Assembly (NCBI GenBank): GCA_038277395.1
Contig: CM076190.1
Location: 250,399,256-250,463,255 of the forward strand
Source of the DNA: Dryocosmus kuriphilus
Lineage: Eukaryota > Arthropoda > Insecta > Hymenoptera > Cynipidae
Direction: 5' to 3'
Length of the DNA: 64,000 nucleotides
This document shows positions 23,176-32,439 of this stretch, piece by piece. The number at the start of each line of letters is the position of its first letter. Position 1 is the first letter of the stretch. Position numbers and translations under genes: made by a program. The notes beneath the pieces are model-generated. The model had not been told where the DNA came from. It did no database searches and was given only the letters and a program-made list of their open reading frames with translations.

Positions 23176-23950
23176 GTTATGTGACTGCTGCGTTCCTTTA
23201 TCTTTGGATGTTAGCTCATTATTTGCAAAATACCTTTTGACGAAATCAGAAATTGTACCCAGTTTCTTTTTTACAACACTTATTTCGTTTTTGATCACAC
23301 TGTAAATTGAAGGGACACCCATGGACTCTCCCATTTCACCTTTATTCGCAGACGTTGTCACGGATGACCTGGAAACTAGTTGTTTAAAAAAGTTAAAAGT
23401 CACTTATGGATGTGTCCCCATTTTTTACTATCGGTATGTGAACGATACCATTCTGTGTATAAAAAAAAGATCACATAGCCCTAGTTATCGACACCTTTAA
23501 TTCGTACAGCAAAAGCTCCGATTCATTTCTGAATTAGAAAACAACAATAGTATAAGTTTTCTGGATCTAACTTTACTCAGGGAAAACAACAGTATTATTA
23601 CCAATTGGTATCAAAAACCCACTTCATCAGACAGAACCATCAACTATTTTTCAGGTCATCCAATAAAAATGAAAAGAAATATTGTATTCAATCTGGTCGA
23701 TAGGGCTATAAAGTTATCTCATAAAAAATCCCATTATCAAAATCTTCAAATTGTTACGCGAACCTTACTTAAAAATGGTTATCCTGTTAGGTTCATTAAA
23801 AAACACACAAAAACTCGAATAAAATCAAATATTCACCAAATACAAAGAAAAACACAGTTTGCGGAACCAAAATTTTGCGCAACAACTGAAAGTTTGTCTT
23901 ACATTCATACCGAACATTTTTTATAAATTATCCACTGATCTTAAAAAAAA
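23176..23950 (+). pseudogene. Penelope-like element, family 1, + strand copy, reverse transcriptase part
   Basis: Inverted relative to the copy that ends next to it at 23175. It starts inside the reverse transcriptase at LSLDVSSLF (about 23195), has a deletion of about 60 bp, then MDSPISPLFADVVTDDLE (about 23320), YRYVNDTIL (motif C with Asp to Asn, about 23440), NNSISFLDLTL and the thumb region (23669-23926). It breaks off near 23950, where the family-2 PLE begins, and its 3' part resumes at 29588. It keeps a base near motif A that the - strand copy has lost. Both copies share the MDSP change at the usual GSP motif. Confidence 0.85.
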
Positions 23951-23989
23951 AAAGGTCTATCCGCAAACTAAAATTCCTTAGAGTCTACT

Positions 23990-25868
23990 ACGTCATCAAT
24001 TACAAAGTTCGAAAAGAGAAAATAAGCAATTTTGAAATAATTAAGGGTATTATTATCTGAGTCTGCAGTCAAACAAAAAGAAATAAGACCATATCAATAT
24101 TATAAATTTTAACAGGAGAACATGACACAAAAATGAAGCATGGAGGGGATTAACATCTGAGTCTAAATGGAAAAAACAAAAAGAAAGTTCATGGAAAAGT
24201 AAGGGATTTAAATATAAGCTACCATATTATCATGACAGATACTCAATTTCAACAAATCAGTTAGATTAATATAAATTTCTTTTTCTTTTTTAATATATAA
24301 CATTTCCATGAATTCTCTCTTACTCCTATTACTTTCGCAATGTAAAACTTCAACATTATCCCAATCAAAATCATGATCTGGATGTTCATTTTTGTGTTTG
24401 GAAAGTACATTGTGATAATAACAATTTCTGCGATAATTACTTTTATGTTCCTCAACTCTAGTATTAAGGAGTCTGCCAGTCTGTCCTATATATGTCATAT
24501 TACAAATTTTGCAAGATAATCTATAAACGACACCACTCTTTTCAGACTTGTCTAAGCAATCTTTTCCAAGACTTACTATAGAATCCATTTTGAATGAAAT
24601 TCTAAAAATAGTGTGAATGTTAAACTTTTTCAACATAGATCGAATAGTTTTCAAGATTTGACCAAAGTAAGGAAGCACAAAAGTGTTGGAAGAACTAAAT
24701 TCACTTACCTCCTTTTGACTGTCTGAAACTGAAACAATACTCTGTCTATCTTTAAGTTGTTCAATTCTAACTTTGACATTTTTTTCGATGAATTTAGGTG
24801 GGTAATGATTTAAAAAAAGGATTCTTCTAGCAATATTTAAGTTTTCCGAATGAAAAGACTCATGGAACAAACCAACAGCTCTGTCAACTAAGTTTTTTAA
24901 CAATTGCAATTTTATTAGAAATAGGATTTGACGAGAAAGAAATTGACCAATCTTCCTGACTAAGTGTCTTTTCTCGTCCAATCAGTGATAATACTACCAT
25001 TTGCAAGTCTAACTAATTGTAAATTTAAAAAGGAGATTGTATTTTTATTTTCTGTTTCATGTGTAAATTGTATTCTCGGGTGAAAGCTATTGAAGCTATT
25101 GATAACTTGTTCAAGTTTGTCTAAAGGAACACACAAAATTGTGTCAGCCACATATCGAAAGTAAAAGGGCAAAGCAAAACCTAATTTTTCAAAGACATAT
25201 TTTTCTAAATATTCCATAACTATTTCAGCTAAAATTGGAGAAATAACAGAACCTACTGGAGTCCCAAACTTTTGTTATAGAATTTACCATTAAATTTGAA
25301 ATATGTTGAATTCATAATGAAATCTATCCCTTTGAACAATTCCTTTTTATCCAATCTTTTACGTAATTTAATTTTATTCCATCTTGCTGAAATTGCTGTT
25401 TTAACTAAGTCCAAAGGTATATTCGGAAACATTGCAACAATATTTAAAGAGACCAGTATACAGTTATCTGGAACTGTTTGTTCATTTATAATCTTTTGAA
25501 ACTCCCAACTATTTTTTATACGATGTCTTGAAAATGTTAATGAATCTTAAAGTATTAAATTAAAATTCTGTTCCAAAAATCTAGTAGGACTTTTAATAGT
25601 GTAAATAACTATTCTCAAAGGGAAGTTCTTATGAATCTTTCTTAAACCGTAGCATCTAGGAAGAACGGAATTAGTAGTATCAATGTCTTTCCATCTTATA
25701 TCTTTCCCTAGAAATCCTTTCTTTCTCCAATTATCAAAGATTCGAAAACTACTAAGTTTTTTCAGAGGATTTTCATCCAATAAATCAAAATTTTCAGTGT
25801 TATTGAGTAAAAACTCCATGTCTCTAACATAGATTTTCTTGAAAAATTTGTAATATGACATGTATAGG
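23990..25868 (-). pseudogene. Penelope-like element, family 2, - strand copy (catalytically dead)
   Basis: - strand order: MSYYKFFKKIYVRDMEFLL (25861), CYGLRKIHKNFPLRIV (about 25640), LVSLNIVAMFPNIP (motif A with Asn for the catalytic Asp, about 25420), TPVGSVISPILAEIV (about 25250, after a frameshift), FYFRYVADTILCV (motif C YVAD, about 25160), ISFLNLQLVRL. A long frame at 24981-24208 follows, with the thumb and a GIY-YIG region SGVVYRLSCKICNMTYIGQT and RLLNTRVEEHKSNYRR (about 24500). It is clearly a different family from the PLE at 20545-23175. The GIY-YIG frame is uninterrupted while the polymerase has lost two catalytic acids. The 3' untranslated region continues to about 24000. Confidence 0.9.
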
Positions 25869-26028
25869 ATAGACTGTCAGACTCCTTAATACTAGTTTCG
25901 AGGAACATAAAAGTAATTTTCGCAGAAATTGTTATTATCACACTGTACTTTCCAAACACAAAAATGAAAATCCAGATCATAATTTTGATTGGGATAATGT
26001 TGAAGTTTTACATTGTGAAAGTAATAGG
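25869..26028 (+). pseudogene. Penelope-like element, family 2, + strand copy, GIY-YIG fragment
   Basis: Begins head-to-head with the - strand copy. It encodes SFEEHKSNFRRNCYYH, VLSKHKNENPDHNFDWDNVE and VLHCESN, matching the GIY-YIG tail of the neighbour. It stops at GTAATAGG, where the DNA transposon at 26026-29138 has inserted, and resumes at about 29143. Confidence 0.85.
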
Positions 26029-26476
26029 CCTACAAAAAAAATGTTTTCTCACTCCTTGGTTACAATACGATATTCCCGTGTATTTTTTCGCATTGAAACC
26101 GAATCCGAAACCCGTTTTACCCCTACACGCAAGGATTTTGACGTAACCTCAAAAAACACCTGAAAACCCACTAAAACCGGTAAAATCATTTACCCCATAC
26201 CGTTTTCATCCCCCCCCCCCCCCAAATGGGTAACCCTATAACTCCATATTCCCTTAACCTCGTAATACCACAACTCCATAACCTCAAAACCCTGTAACCT
26301 GATTCAGTAGAAAAATCTGGTTCGGGAAAATAGAACAATTTCATGAGTTTTTCTTGTGGAACATAGTCATGGCTAAGTAACTCTATAACCCCAAAATACC
26401 ATAACACCATAACCTGAAAATCCCTTCACTCCGTAACCCCATATACCAAGCCCGCTTAACTCCGTAATCCCATTTT
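26026..26476. repeat. Left terminal inverted repeat of the 3.1-kb transposon
   Basis: Matches the reverse complement of 28684-29138 along its length with point changes and small gaps. It contains a C12 run near 26211-26222 that is absent from the other arm. The transposase-like gene ends a few bases inside this arm. Confidence 0.8.
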
Positions 26477-26489
26477 GTGCACAAGTTAT

Positions 26490-28130
26490 TTACTCTTTCG
26501 AACTCTCTTGTCTTCAAAAGATCTGTGCAGCAGATTTCGTCTCCGCTTCTTGCCACTGTCAACATCCTTTCTTTTAAGCATCTAACAAAAGTCAGCCATC
26601 ATATTCGTATTCCATCTACCCCGATAACGTCTTTCCATTTCCTTAATATCTTGATGAAAGCGTTCTCCTTGTCCTTCACTGTAATCTCCAAGATTTTCTG
26701 AGAAGTTTTATAGATGGGAATCAAGAAAGTGTAACTTGTAACTCATTAGGAAACCCATTTTTTTGTAGTTTTCGAGCAATTCAGACACCAATTCCTTGTA
26801 GTTGTCACTCTTGTGATTGCCTAAGAAATTTTCAACTACATTCTTAAAGCTCAACCATGCATTTCGTTCCTTGATATTCATTGTGACAATAAACGTTTCA
26901 TCTCTCAACATCTTACGAATTTGCGGTCCATCAAAGACTCCTTCTTTCAATTTCGCGCTAGATAAAGCTGGAAATTGTTTGGCTAAATAAGCAAAATTTA
27001 CTCCTTCCTCATCCAAGGCTTTAACGAACTGTTTCATCAATCCGAGTTTGATGTGCAAAGGAGGGAGGAGAGTCTTAGCCGGCTCAACCAAAGGTTTGTT
27101 TATTACATTCTTTGATCCAGTTTCTATACGTCCTCGAGCTGGCCACTCTTTCTTGACGTACTGATTGTTGCGATCTCTACTATCCCACATGCAAAGAAAG
27201 CATGGAAATTTCGTGAAACCAGATTCCTGACTTAGAATCATTGTCAAGATCTTGAGATCGCCGCAAATCTGACATTCGTGTTCTCTGTATTTAATTTTAT
27301 TCAAAACCATTTTTATGTTTCCATATTCTTCCTTGAGCTTTACCGTGTGTGCTATAGGTATCGGAGCATATTTATTTGTATTGTGTAATAACACTGCTTT
27401 AAGGCTTTGTTTTGAAGAATCTATAAACAAACGCCTCTCCGCAGATTTGTATATACCTTCTTTTAATTTATTCATAACACCTTGAACATCATAACAGTAC
27501 ACCAAGTCGTCTTCTTCCGTAAAGTATTCCCGAAATGGCTCATCTCTATTCCGGTACAATGAAACATTTGTTCCTTCACATATCATATTTCTTTCTTTTA
27601 GTCTTGAAGCTAGCAACTCAGCCCCATCTTTCGGCAGCCCCAGCTCTCTGATTAAATGATTCAGTTCTTCTTGATTGAATAGGCGCTGTGTACCATAGCT
27701 CTTTCCATCTTCACAACACATTCTTCCTGATCAGTCTTATCGTTATTCTCGCTGCCCTCTTCATTAATATTTTCATCATTTGCTTCATCAGTCTCCATAT
27801 CAGCCTCAGATATATCAAGGTCTACTTCATGATCTTTCTTATGACTAATCTCAGACATGGAGGCTTTGGTTACGCTGGAAACCACAGCGTACTGAATTGT
27901 TTGCAAATTACTGGAGTTGAATCCTACTGTGTTAGTCAAGCAAAGATAAAAATCGTCTTTGCTCTTGGGTTCTCACCAAACAGTTGGGGTGACATACTTT
28001 ATTTTCGCTGCATGCTCATTATGTCATTTCAACATTGATCTGCAAGCACAGCAGATCATTTTGGGCAACCAAAAATAGTCTCCTTCGATCACCTCACACG
28101 CAAAGCAGCGCTAATATATCTGACGCGGGT
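26490..28130 (-). pseudogene. Transposon-borne protein of an uncharacterised arthropod repeat family (broken)
   Basis: The N-terminus has a Cys cluster, RCFACEV and MICCACRSMLK (28130-28030), then YVTPTVW, EPKSKDDFYLCLTNTVGFN and an acidic stretch. A long central frame (27721-26708) has FNQEELNHLIRELGLPK, RLFIDSSKQSLKAVLLHN, HECQICGDLKIL, FPCFLCMWDSRDR, LLPPLHIKLGLMKQFVKAL and ERNAWLSFKNVVENFLG. Past an in-frame TAA the same frame continues with SEGQGERFHQDIKEMERRYR and GRWN. There are two TGA codons in the N-terminal part, a frameshift near 27715, then TAA (about 26706) and TAG (about 26605). I recall many unnamed arthropod proteins with this signature. An RNase-H-fold transposase is plausible but is inference. 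It lies inside long inverted repeats, which supports a transposon role. Confidence 0.75.
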
Positions 28131-28683
28131 TTTGAGTGGTTTTTTTCAAAATTTTCTTCGTCTTAAAATCACCGCACACGTATCAGTACCTATCAGCGTT
28201 TCCAGTACATTCATGTACATTTTCTCCCAAACGCGATCGTTTTTAAAAATTTTTGATATTAGCCATAGATTTATCAAAAACCCACACGGTAGGGATCCCG
28301 TTCCGATCGTGGGTGAGTCCACCGGCTTAGGGGTGATAACCCCCACACCTCCCTAGGACTAAGCATGGGGGCTTTCTGACTTTGACGAGGACAATGTCAA
28401 CTCGTCGTCGAACACACTCCGGCTTCATCCTCACACCCTACCGTCCACCTGCAGGGCAGTGAGCCATCGCTGGTTTCGTTACCTCAGAGAATTGGAGAGT
28501 GGATCATTCCACACATCTTCCTAAGAAGCAGTGTCACAATCTCCAGTATTCTCTGAGGTAGCAGGATTTTACATTCCAGAAAAAATTCTAGCACCGAGCA
28601 AGGTTAAAAAAATAATGAAGTAGACCTTGATTCATGTCGTCACTCACGAAACTGTTATGATTTCGGGAACCGAACTTTCCCAC
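28131..28683. other. Interior of the 3.1-kb transposon upstream of its gene
   Basis: Higher GC than the surroundings and no protein resemblance. It contains an inverted pair around 28470-28565 (GTTTCGTTACCTCAGAGAAT against ATTCTCTGAGGTAGCAGG). It could hold the promoter of the - strand gene or another small insertion. Confidence 0.5.
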
Positions 28684-29138
28684 AGAATAAGATGACGTGG
28701 TTATGGTATATGAGGTTACGCAGTGAAGAGATTTTAAGGTTATGGTGTTATGGGATTTTGGAGTCATAGACCTACTTACCCAAGACTATCTTCCACAAGA
28801 AAAACTTGCGAAATTGTTCAATTTTCCCGAACCAGATTTTTCTACTGATTGAGGTCACAGGGTTTTGAGGTTATGGAGTTATAGTATTATGAGGTTAGGG
28901 GATTATAAGATTATGGAATTATAGGGTTACCAATTTTTTAGGTGGTAGGGAGATAAAAGTGGTATGGTGTAAATGATTTCACCGGTTTTAGTGGTTTTTC
29001 AGGTGTTTTTTGAGGTTATGTCAAAATCCTTGCGTGTAGGGTTAAAACGGATTGCGGATTAGGCTTCAGCGGCGAAAAATACATGGAAATATCATATTGG
29101 AACTCAGGACTGAGAAAAATTTTTTTTTTTTTGGGCCT
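28684..29138. repeat. Right terminal inverted repeat of the 3.1-kb transposon
   Basis: Reverse complement of 26026-26476. It contains TTATGGTGTTATGGGATTTT, the CCCGAACCAGATTTTTCTAC block and the GCGTGTAGGGTTAAAACGG block, and ends TTTTTTTTGGGCCT. Confidence 0.8.
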
Positions 29139-29366
29139 GTGTAATTCGTTGAAATTAAGTAGCTGTCATGATAATATGGTAGCTTATATTTAAATCCCTT
29201 ACTTTTCCATGAATTTTCTTTTTGTTTTTTCCATTTAGACTCAGATTTTAATTCCCTCCATGCTTCGTTTTTGTGTCATGTTCTCCTGTTAAAATTTATA
29301 ATTGATCTGGTCTTATTTTTCTTTGTTTGACTTTAGACTCAGATAATAATACCCTTAATTAATAGA
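29139..29366 (+). pseudogene. Penelope-like element, family 2, + strand copy, 3' end
   Basis: Reads TTGAAATTAAGTAGCTGTCA then TGATAATATGGTAGCTTATA, and continues to TTAGACTCAGATAATAATAC. It is the reverse complement of 24010-24245. It continues the fragment at 25869-26028 after the transposon and closes the family-2 inverted pair. Confidence 0.85.
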
Positions 29367-29587
29367 AAAAATAAAAAAGAATATAAAAAAAGAGGACGAA
29401 AGAAAAAAGAGAAGGAGGGGGTTTTGGTTGTTTTCCTTCTCTTTCTTTACCCAATTTTTTTTGTTTTTTTTTTTCAAATTAAAAAAAAAATCTTTTTGTA
29501 TGTGGTCCAAATTTAATCTTTTTTTAATTCTTTGAAACCTTTTAGTTTCTAGAATAGAATTATTTATTTTTAGAATAAATTTAACCA
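29367..29587. repeat. Polypurine/polypyrimidine stretch
   Basis: AAAAAGAGGACGAAAGAAAA then GAAGGAGGGGGTTTTGG, followed by TTTCCTTCTCTTTC, resembling the core of the foldback at 20266-20467. It sits between the end of family 2 and the resumption of family 1. Confidence 0.55.
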
Positions 29588-30012
29588 TACATTTGATTGG
29601 AATAACGCCAAATTATTAGATTTTGAATCTAGTTATAAAAAACGTCTAATTTCTGAGCTGATTCACATCAAGAGCAATCCGAGTAGTATAAATAAAAAAG
29701 AGGATATCCACTCATTAAGTTTTAGATATTTTCCTACTCTCCACAAATTTAATTCTTAATTTCTCATTCATTTATACACACAAATTCTTTGATACCTATT
29801 CATTCACACGCACAGAGAGAGTCGTGGTATATTAACTTGTACTTATCATCATTCGCTCAGTCGTAGTTGTATCGTCTTTACTCAATGTAATATTTATAAT
29901 GCCTTTTGACGTTTGACTCATTGAATTTATCAATGTAAAAATCTGGACCATATTGGTAATTAATATTTTTTAAATTTTATTGTCACTTTTAATACCTTTT
30001 TGATGTGAGAAA
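29588..30012 (+). pseudogene. Penelope-like element, family 1, + strand copy, GIY-YIG tail and 3' region
   Basis: Matches the reverse complement of about 20620-21050. Coding words are FDWNNAKLLDFESSYKKRL and IHIKSNPSSINK, then the 3' region with TCATCATTCGCTCAGTCGTA. About 200 bp of family-1 sequence between 23950 and here is missing or replaced. It is interrupted at about 30012 by a foldback element. Confidence 0.85.
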
Positions 30013-30889
30013 AAATTTTGGGTGGAGTTCCGAAAACCGGAAACCTCTGATTTTCTTGGGTCTTCGTATACTTATGTATTTTGACGTGCTGATTACGAAA
30101 ATGATTGTGAAAATTGGCGACTAGTCGATTTTCATGGTGAAACCATGAAAAAATCATAAAAGTCATGGGTTTTTGCGTTCAACTATGCTAATATGCAAAA
30201 TTAAAAAAAATGTTTCAAACAAAAGTTGTAGATCTCATCCAAATACACATTTTTTGTTGCAAACATTTTTTTTCTGTGAATGAAATTTTCCGAGAAAATC
30301 AATGATACAAAGATTTACATCGTATCTCCATTGGTTTCGGTTTCGTACCTACTCACGCTTTTCACCATGGGAAGGTTGGAGAATTTTGAAAAGCATATTT
30401 TTTTATTTTTTTATTTTTTATGTTTTTAAATTTTTTTTGGATTTTTTCAGATTTTTATGATTTTATGCTGAATATGTTCAGTGGCCAGGGTAATATTGTT
30501 TAATATCGCTGATTAATTTATTAAATGGGGTTTACTGACTGGTTACGGAAATGTGTTCAGTCACGTTCATCCCCCTTTCCAGGTTTAAGTAGAGGGAGGG
30601 GGGCGGCTACGCATTGACTGACTGGTTACGGAAATGTGCTCAGTCACGCTCGTCCCCCTTTCCGGGTTTAAGTTGGGAGGGGGGGGGGGGGGGGGGTATT
30701 GACTGCTTACGGAAATGTGTTCAGTCACGCTCGTCCCCTTTTTAAACCTGGAAAAGGGGACGAACGTAACTGAACGCATTTTCGTAACTAGTCAGTATAA
30801 GCTTAGCGCCCCCCCCCCCCCCCATTGAACCTGAAAAGGGGGACGAGCGTAGCTGAAAACATTTTCGTAACTATCCAGTAAATTCGCCC

Positions 30890-30920
<31 letters not shown>

Positions 30921-31338
30921 GAACTTTGGACAGGAGGACAAGCGTGACCGAACGCATATCTGTAACTGTTTTCTTTTTTTTTGTGGTTTTTCCAACGCAA
31001 TCCTCTTTTTCTCGAAAAATAATGATTTTAGGCAAAAAGTGTATAATACTAGAACTTTTGAACTTATGTTTTTGCTAGAACTTTTGTTTGAAACATTTTT
31101 CAAAATTCTCCGTATTTACTGAGATAATGAAAAAAAATCATACTTTATGGGTTTTTTTATGGTTTTTACCATAAAGACGTCCTTGTCGCCAATTTTCACT
31201 ATCATTTTCGTAATCAGCACATCAAAATACATAAGTATACGGAGACCCAAGAAAATGAGGTTTCCGGTTTTCGGAACTCCATCCAAAATTTTAATGTTAA
31301 TTTTTGGTGTTTAATACAAAATTTTAGCCTCATGAGGT
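30013..31338. mobile_element. 1.3-kb foldback element with internal G/C-tract repeats
   Basis: Inserted in the 3' end of the family-1 PLE. The ends are inverted: GGAGTTCCGAAAACCGGAAA with CTTCGTATACTTATGTATTT near 30023-30090, and the same in reverse complement near 31190-31290. Inverted similarity extends inward through a GAAAATTGGCGAC word. The interior has at least six related subunits of about 75-90 bp, first on one strand (30530-30740) and then on the other (30740-30965). Each combines a CGTCCCCCTTT(C/T)C word, GTAACTAGTCAGT or its relatives, and a long G or C run (for example 30671-30688, 30808-30824, 30887-30900). A (CA)n run follows at 30901-30917. No gene. Confidence 0.75.
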
Positions 31339-31412
31339 CAACGTCCCACAATTAACTGACGTGTTATTATTTACCCCCAATTGGCCATAAAAAAACTCTG
31401 GATTACTACTCT
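31339..31412 (+). pseudogene. Penelope-like element, family 1, + strand copy, extreme 3' end
   Basis: CACAATTAACTGACGTGTTA then TTATTTACCCCCAATTGGCC and CTCTGGATTAC. It is the reverse complement of 20545-20605 and marks the outer right end of the nested structure. Confidence 0.85.
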
Positions 31413-31870
31413 CAATATATGGAGGGTGATCTACCAGAGTCAGTAGCAAAAATGTAATAGTTGAATTTTTAAACAAAATTTTTTTCAACATCAACTAAAA
31501 ATGGAGCAGCTAAATTTTGAACAAAAAGATTCATTTTGAATACAAAATAATTGAATTTAAAAAAAAAAAAATTAACTGTCAATTAAAATTATTGAATTTT
31601 TCATTTTAAAAATAACATTTTCAAACAAATCAATGAATTTTTAATCAAAAAAAAAAAAAAATATATATATATATTTATTCAACAGAAAATCAGTTTTTAA
31701 TGAAATAGTTTAATTTTTGATTTGAACAGTCCATTTTTTAACAAAATAAATGGATTTTTCAAACAAAAAAGATAAATTTTCAAAAAAAAAAAAAAACTTT
31801 ATAGTTGACTTGAACCCACAAATATTATTTTTGAACGAAAAATAGTTAAATTGTCAACCAAAAACATTTT
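31413..31870. repeat. AT-rich degenerate repeat
   Basis: Words TTGAATTTTTAAACAAAA and GAATTTTTCATTTTAAAAAT at loose spacing, with an (AT)n run near 31661-31674. Part of it (about 31560-31800) is repeated with high similarity at 34625-34865. No gene. Confidence 0.6.
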
Positions 31871-32144
31871 AATTATTTAATTAGTTTCTGATGTTAATTT
31901 TTAATCGATTACTGGTCTAAATAATTTTCTGGAGAAGCGAGAAAAAATCTACCTCGAGCCGGTTTTGAACCGGGAACGCCACTATTCACGAGTGGAGCGT
32001 TTTCCGAGAAACGTTCCACTCGTGAATAGTGGCGTTCTCGGTTCAAATCCGGGCCAAGGTAGATTTTTTTTCTCGTTTCTCCAAAAAATTATTTAGACCA
32101 GTAATCGATTAAAAAATAACATCAGAAACTAATTACTTAATTAT
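31871..32144. repeat. tRNA-like palindrome, family 2, copy 1
   Basis: Near-perfect palindrome with arms of about 135 bp centred near 32008. Each arm runs from TTAGTTTCTGATGTTAATTT through TCGATTACTGGTCTAAATAA and a GAGAAACGAGAAAAAATCTA word into a tRNA-like sequence. The tRNA-like part reads on the - strand in the left arm (about 31953-32009) and on the + strand in the right (about 32010-32065), with GGTTCAAATCC (box B) and an anticodon-like hairpin CCACTCGTGAATAGTGG. Confidence 0.88.
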
Positions 32145-32435
32145 CCTGGTCGATGGAATAACACCAATGTTTTAAATTATAGCCAGATTCGGGCAATTCA
32201 TTGACTGAAATTTCACAGGCATAGATTGCACATCCGCGTCATCCTGTTCAATGAGAAACGAGAAACAACAGTCTACTGAGACCTCGGTGGCGTAATCGAA
32301 AAACGCTCCACTCGTGAATAGTGGCGTTCCCGGTTCAAATCCGGGCCGAGTTAGATTTTTTCTCGTTTCTCCAAAAAAATTATTTAGACCATTAATGGAT
32401 AAAAAGTTAACATCAGAAACTAATTTCAGTGGTTT
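32145..32435 (+). repeat. tRNA-like repeat, family 2, single-arm copy
   Basis: Contains the same tRNA-like unit once, with a longer 5' part (GCATCCGCGTCATCCTGTTC, then AATGAGAAACGAGAAACAAC) and the shared 3' part (GATTTTTTCTCGTTTCTCC, TTATTTAGACC, AACATCAGAAACTAATT). This is probably closest to the parental element, with the palindromes formed by inverted duplication of its 3' half. Confidence 0.75.
32281..32352 (+). other. tRNA-like cloverleaf (pseudo-tRNA)
   Basis: 72 bases fold as a cloverleaf: acceptor ACCTCGG with CCGAGTT (one mismatch), D-arm GCGT..ACGC, anticodon stem CCACT with AGTGG, and a perfect T-arm CCCGG TTCAAAT CCGGG. Box A is TGGCGTAATCG and box B is GGTTCAAATCC. The loop CGTGAAT would put TGA at positions 34-36 but lacks the U33 found in real tRNAs, and there is no long variable arm as expected for tRNA-Ser. 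I therefore call it tRNA-derived rather than functional. Confidence 0.6.
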
Positions 32436-32439
32436 TAAT

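Larger units (their letters stand above)
26026..29138 (-). mobile_element. DNA transposon with about 450-bp terminal inverted repeats
   Basis: A 3.1-kb unit inside the + strand family-2 PLE copy. The ends begin AGGCCTACAAAAAAA (left) and, in reverse complement, AGGCCCAAAAAAAAA (right). Inverted arms run to about 26476 and 28684, sharing for example CCCTACACGCAAGGATTTTG, ATTTCACCGGTTTTAGTG in reverse complement, and AAATCTGGTTCGGGAAAAT. The arms are rich in CCATAACCTC-type words. Between them lies one broken - strand gene (26490-28130). About 65 bp of PLE sequence is missing at the insertion point. The superfamily is not identified. Confidence 0.8.

Noticed and set aside
23951..29587. The whole 20545-31412 region as one giant transposon with long inverted repeats
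   Set aside because: The inverted arms belong to two different PLE families and a separate DNA transposon, each with its own ends; nested insertion explains the symmetry better.
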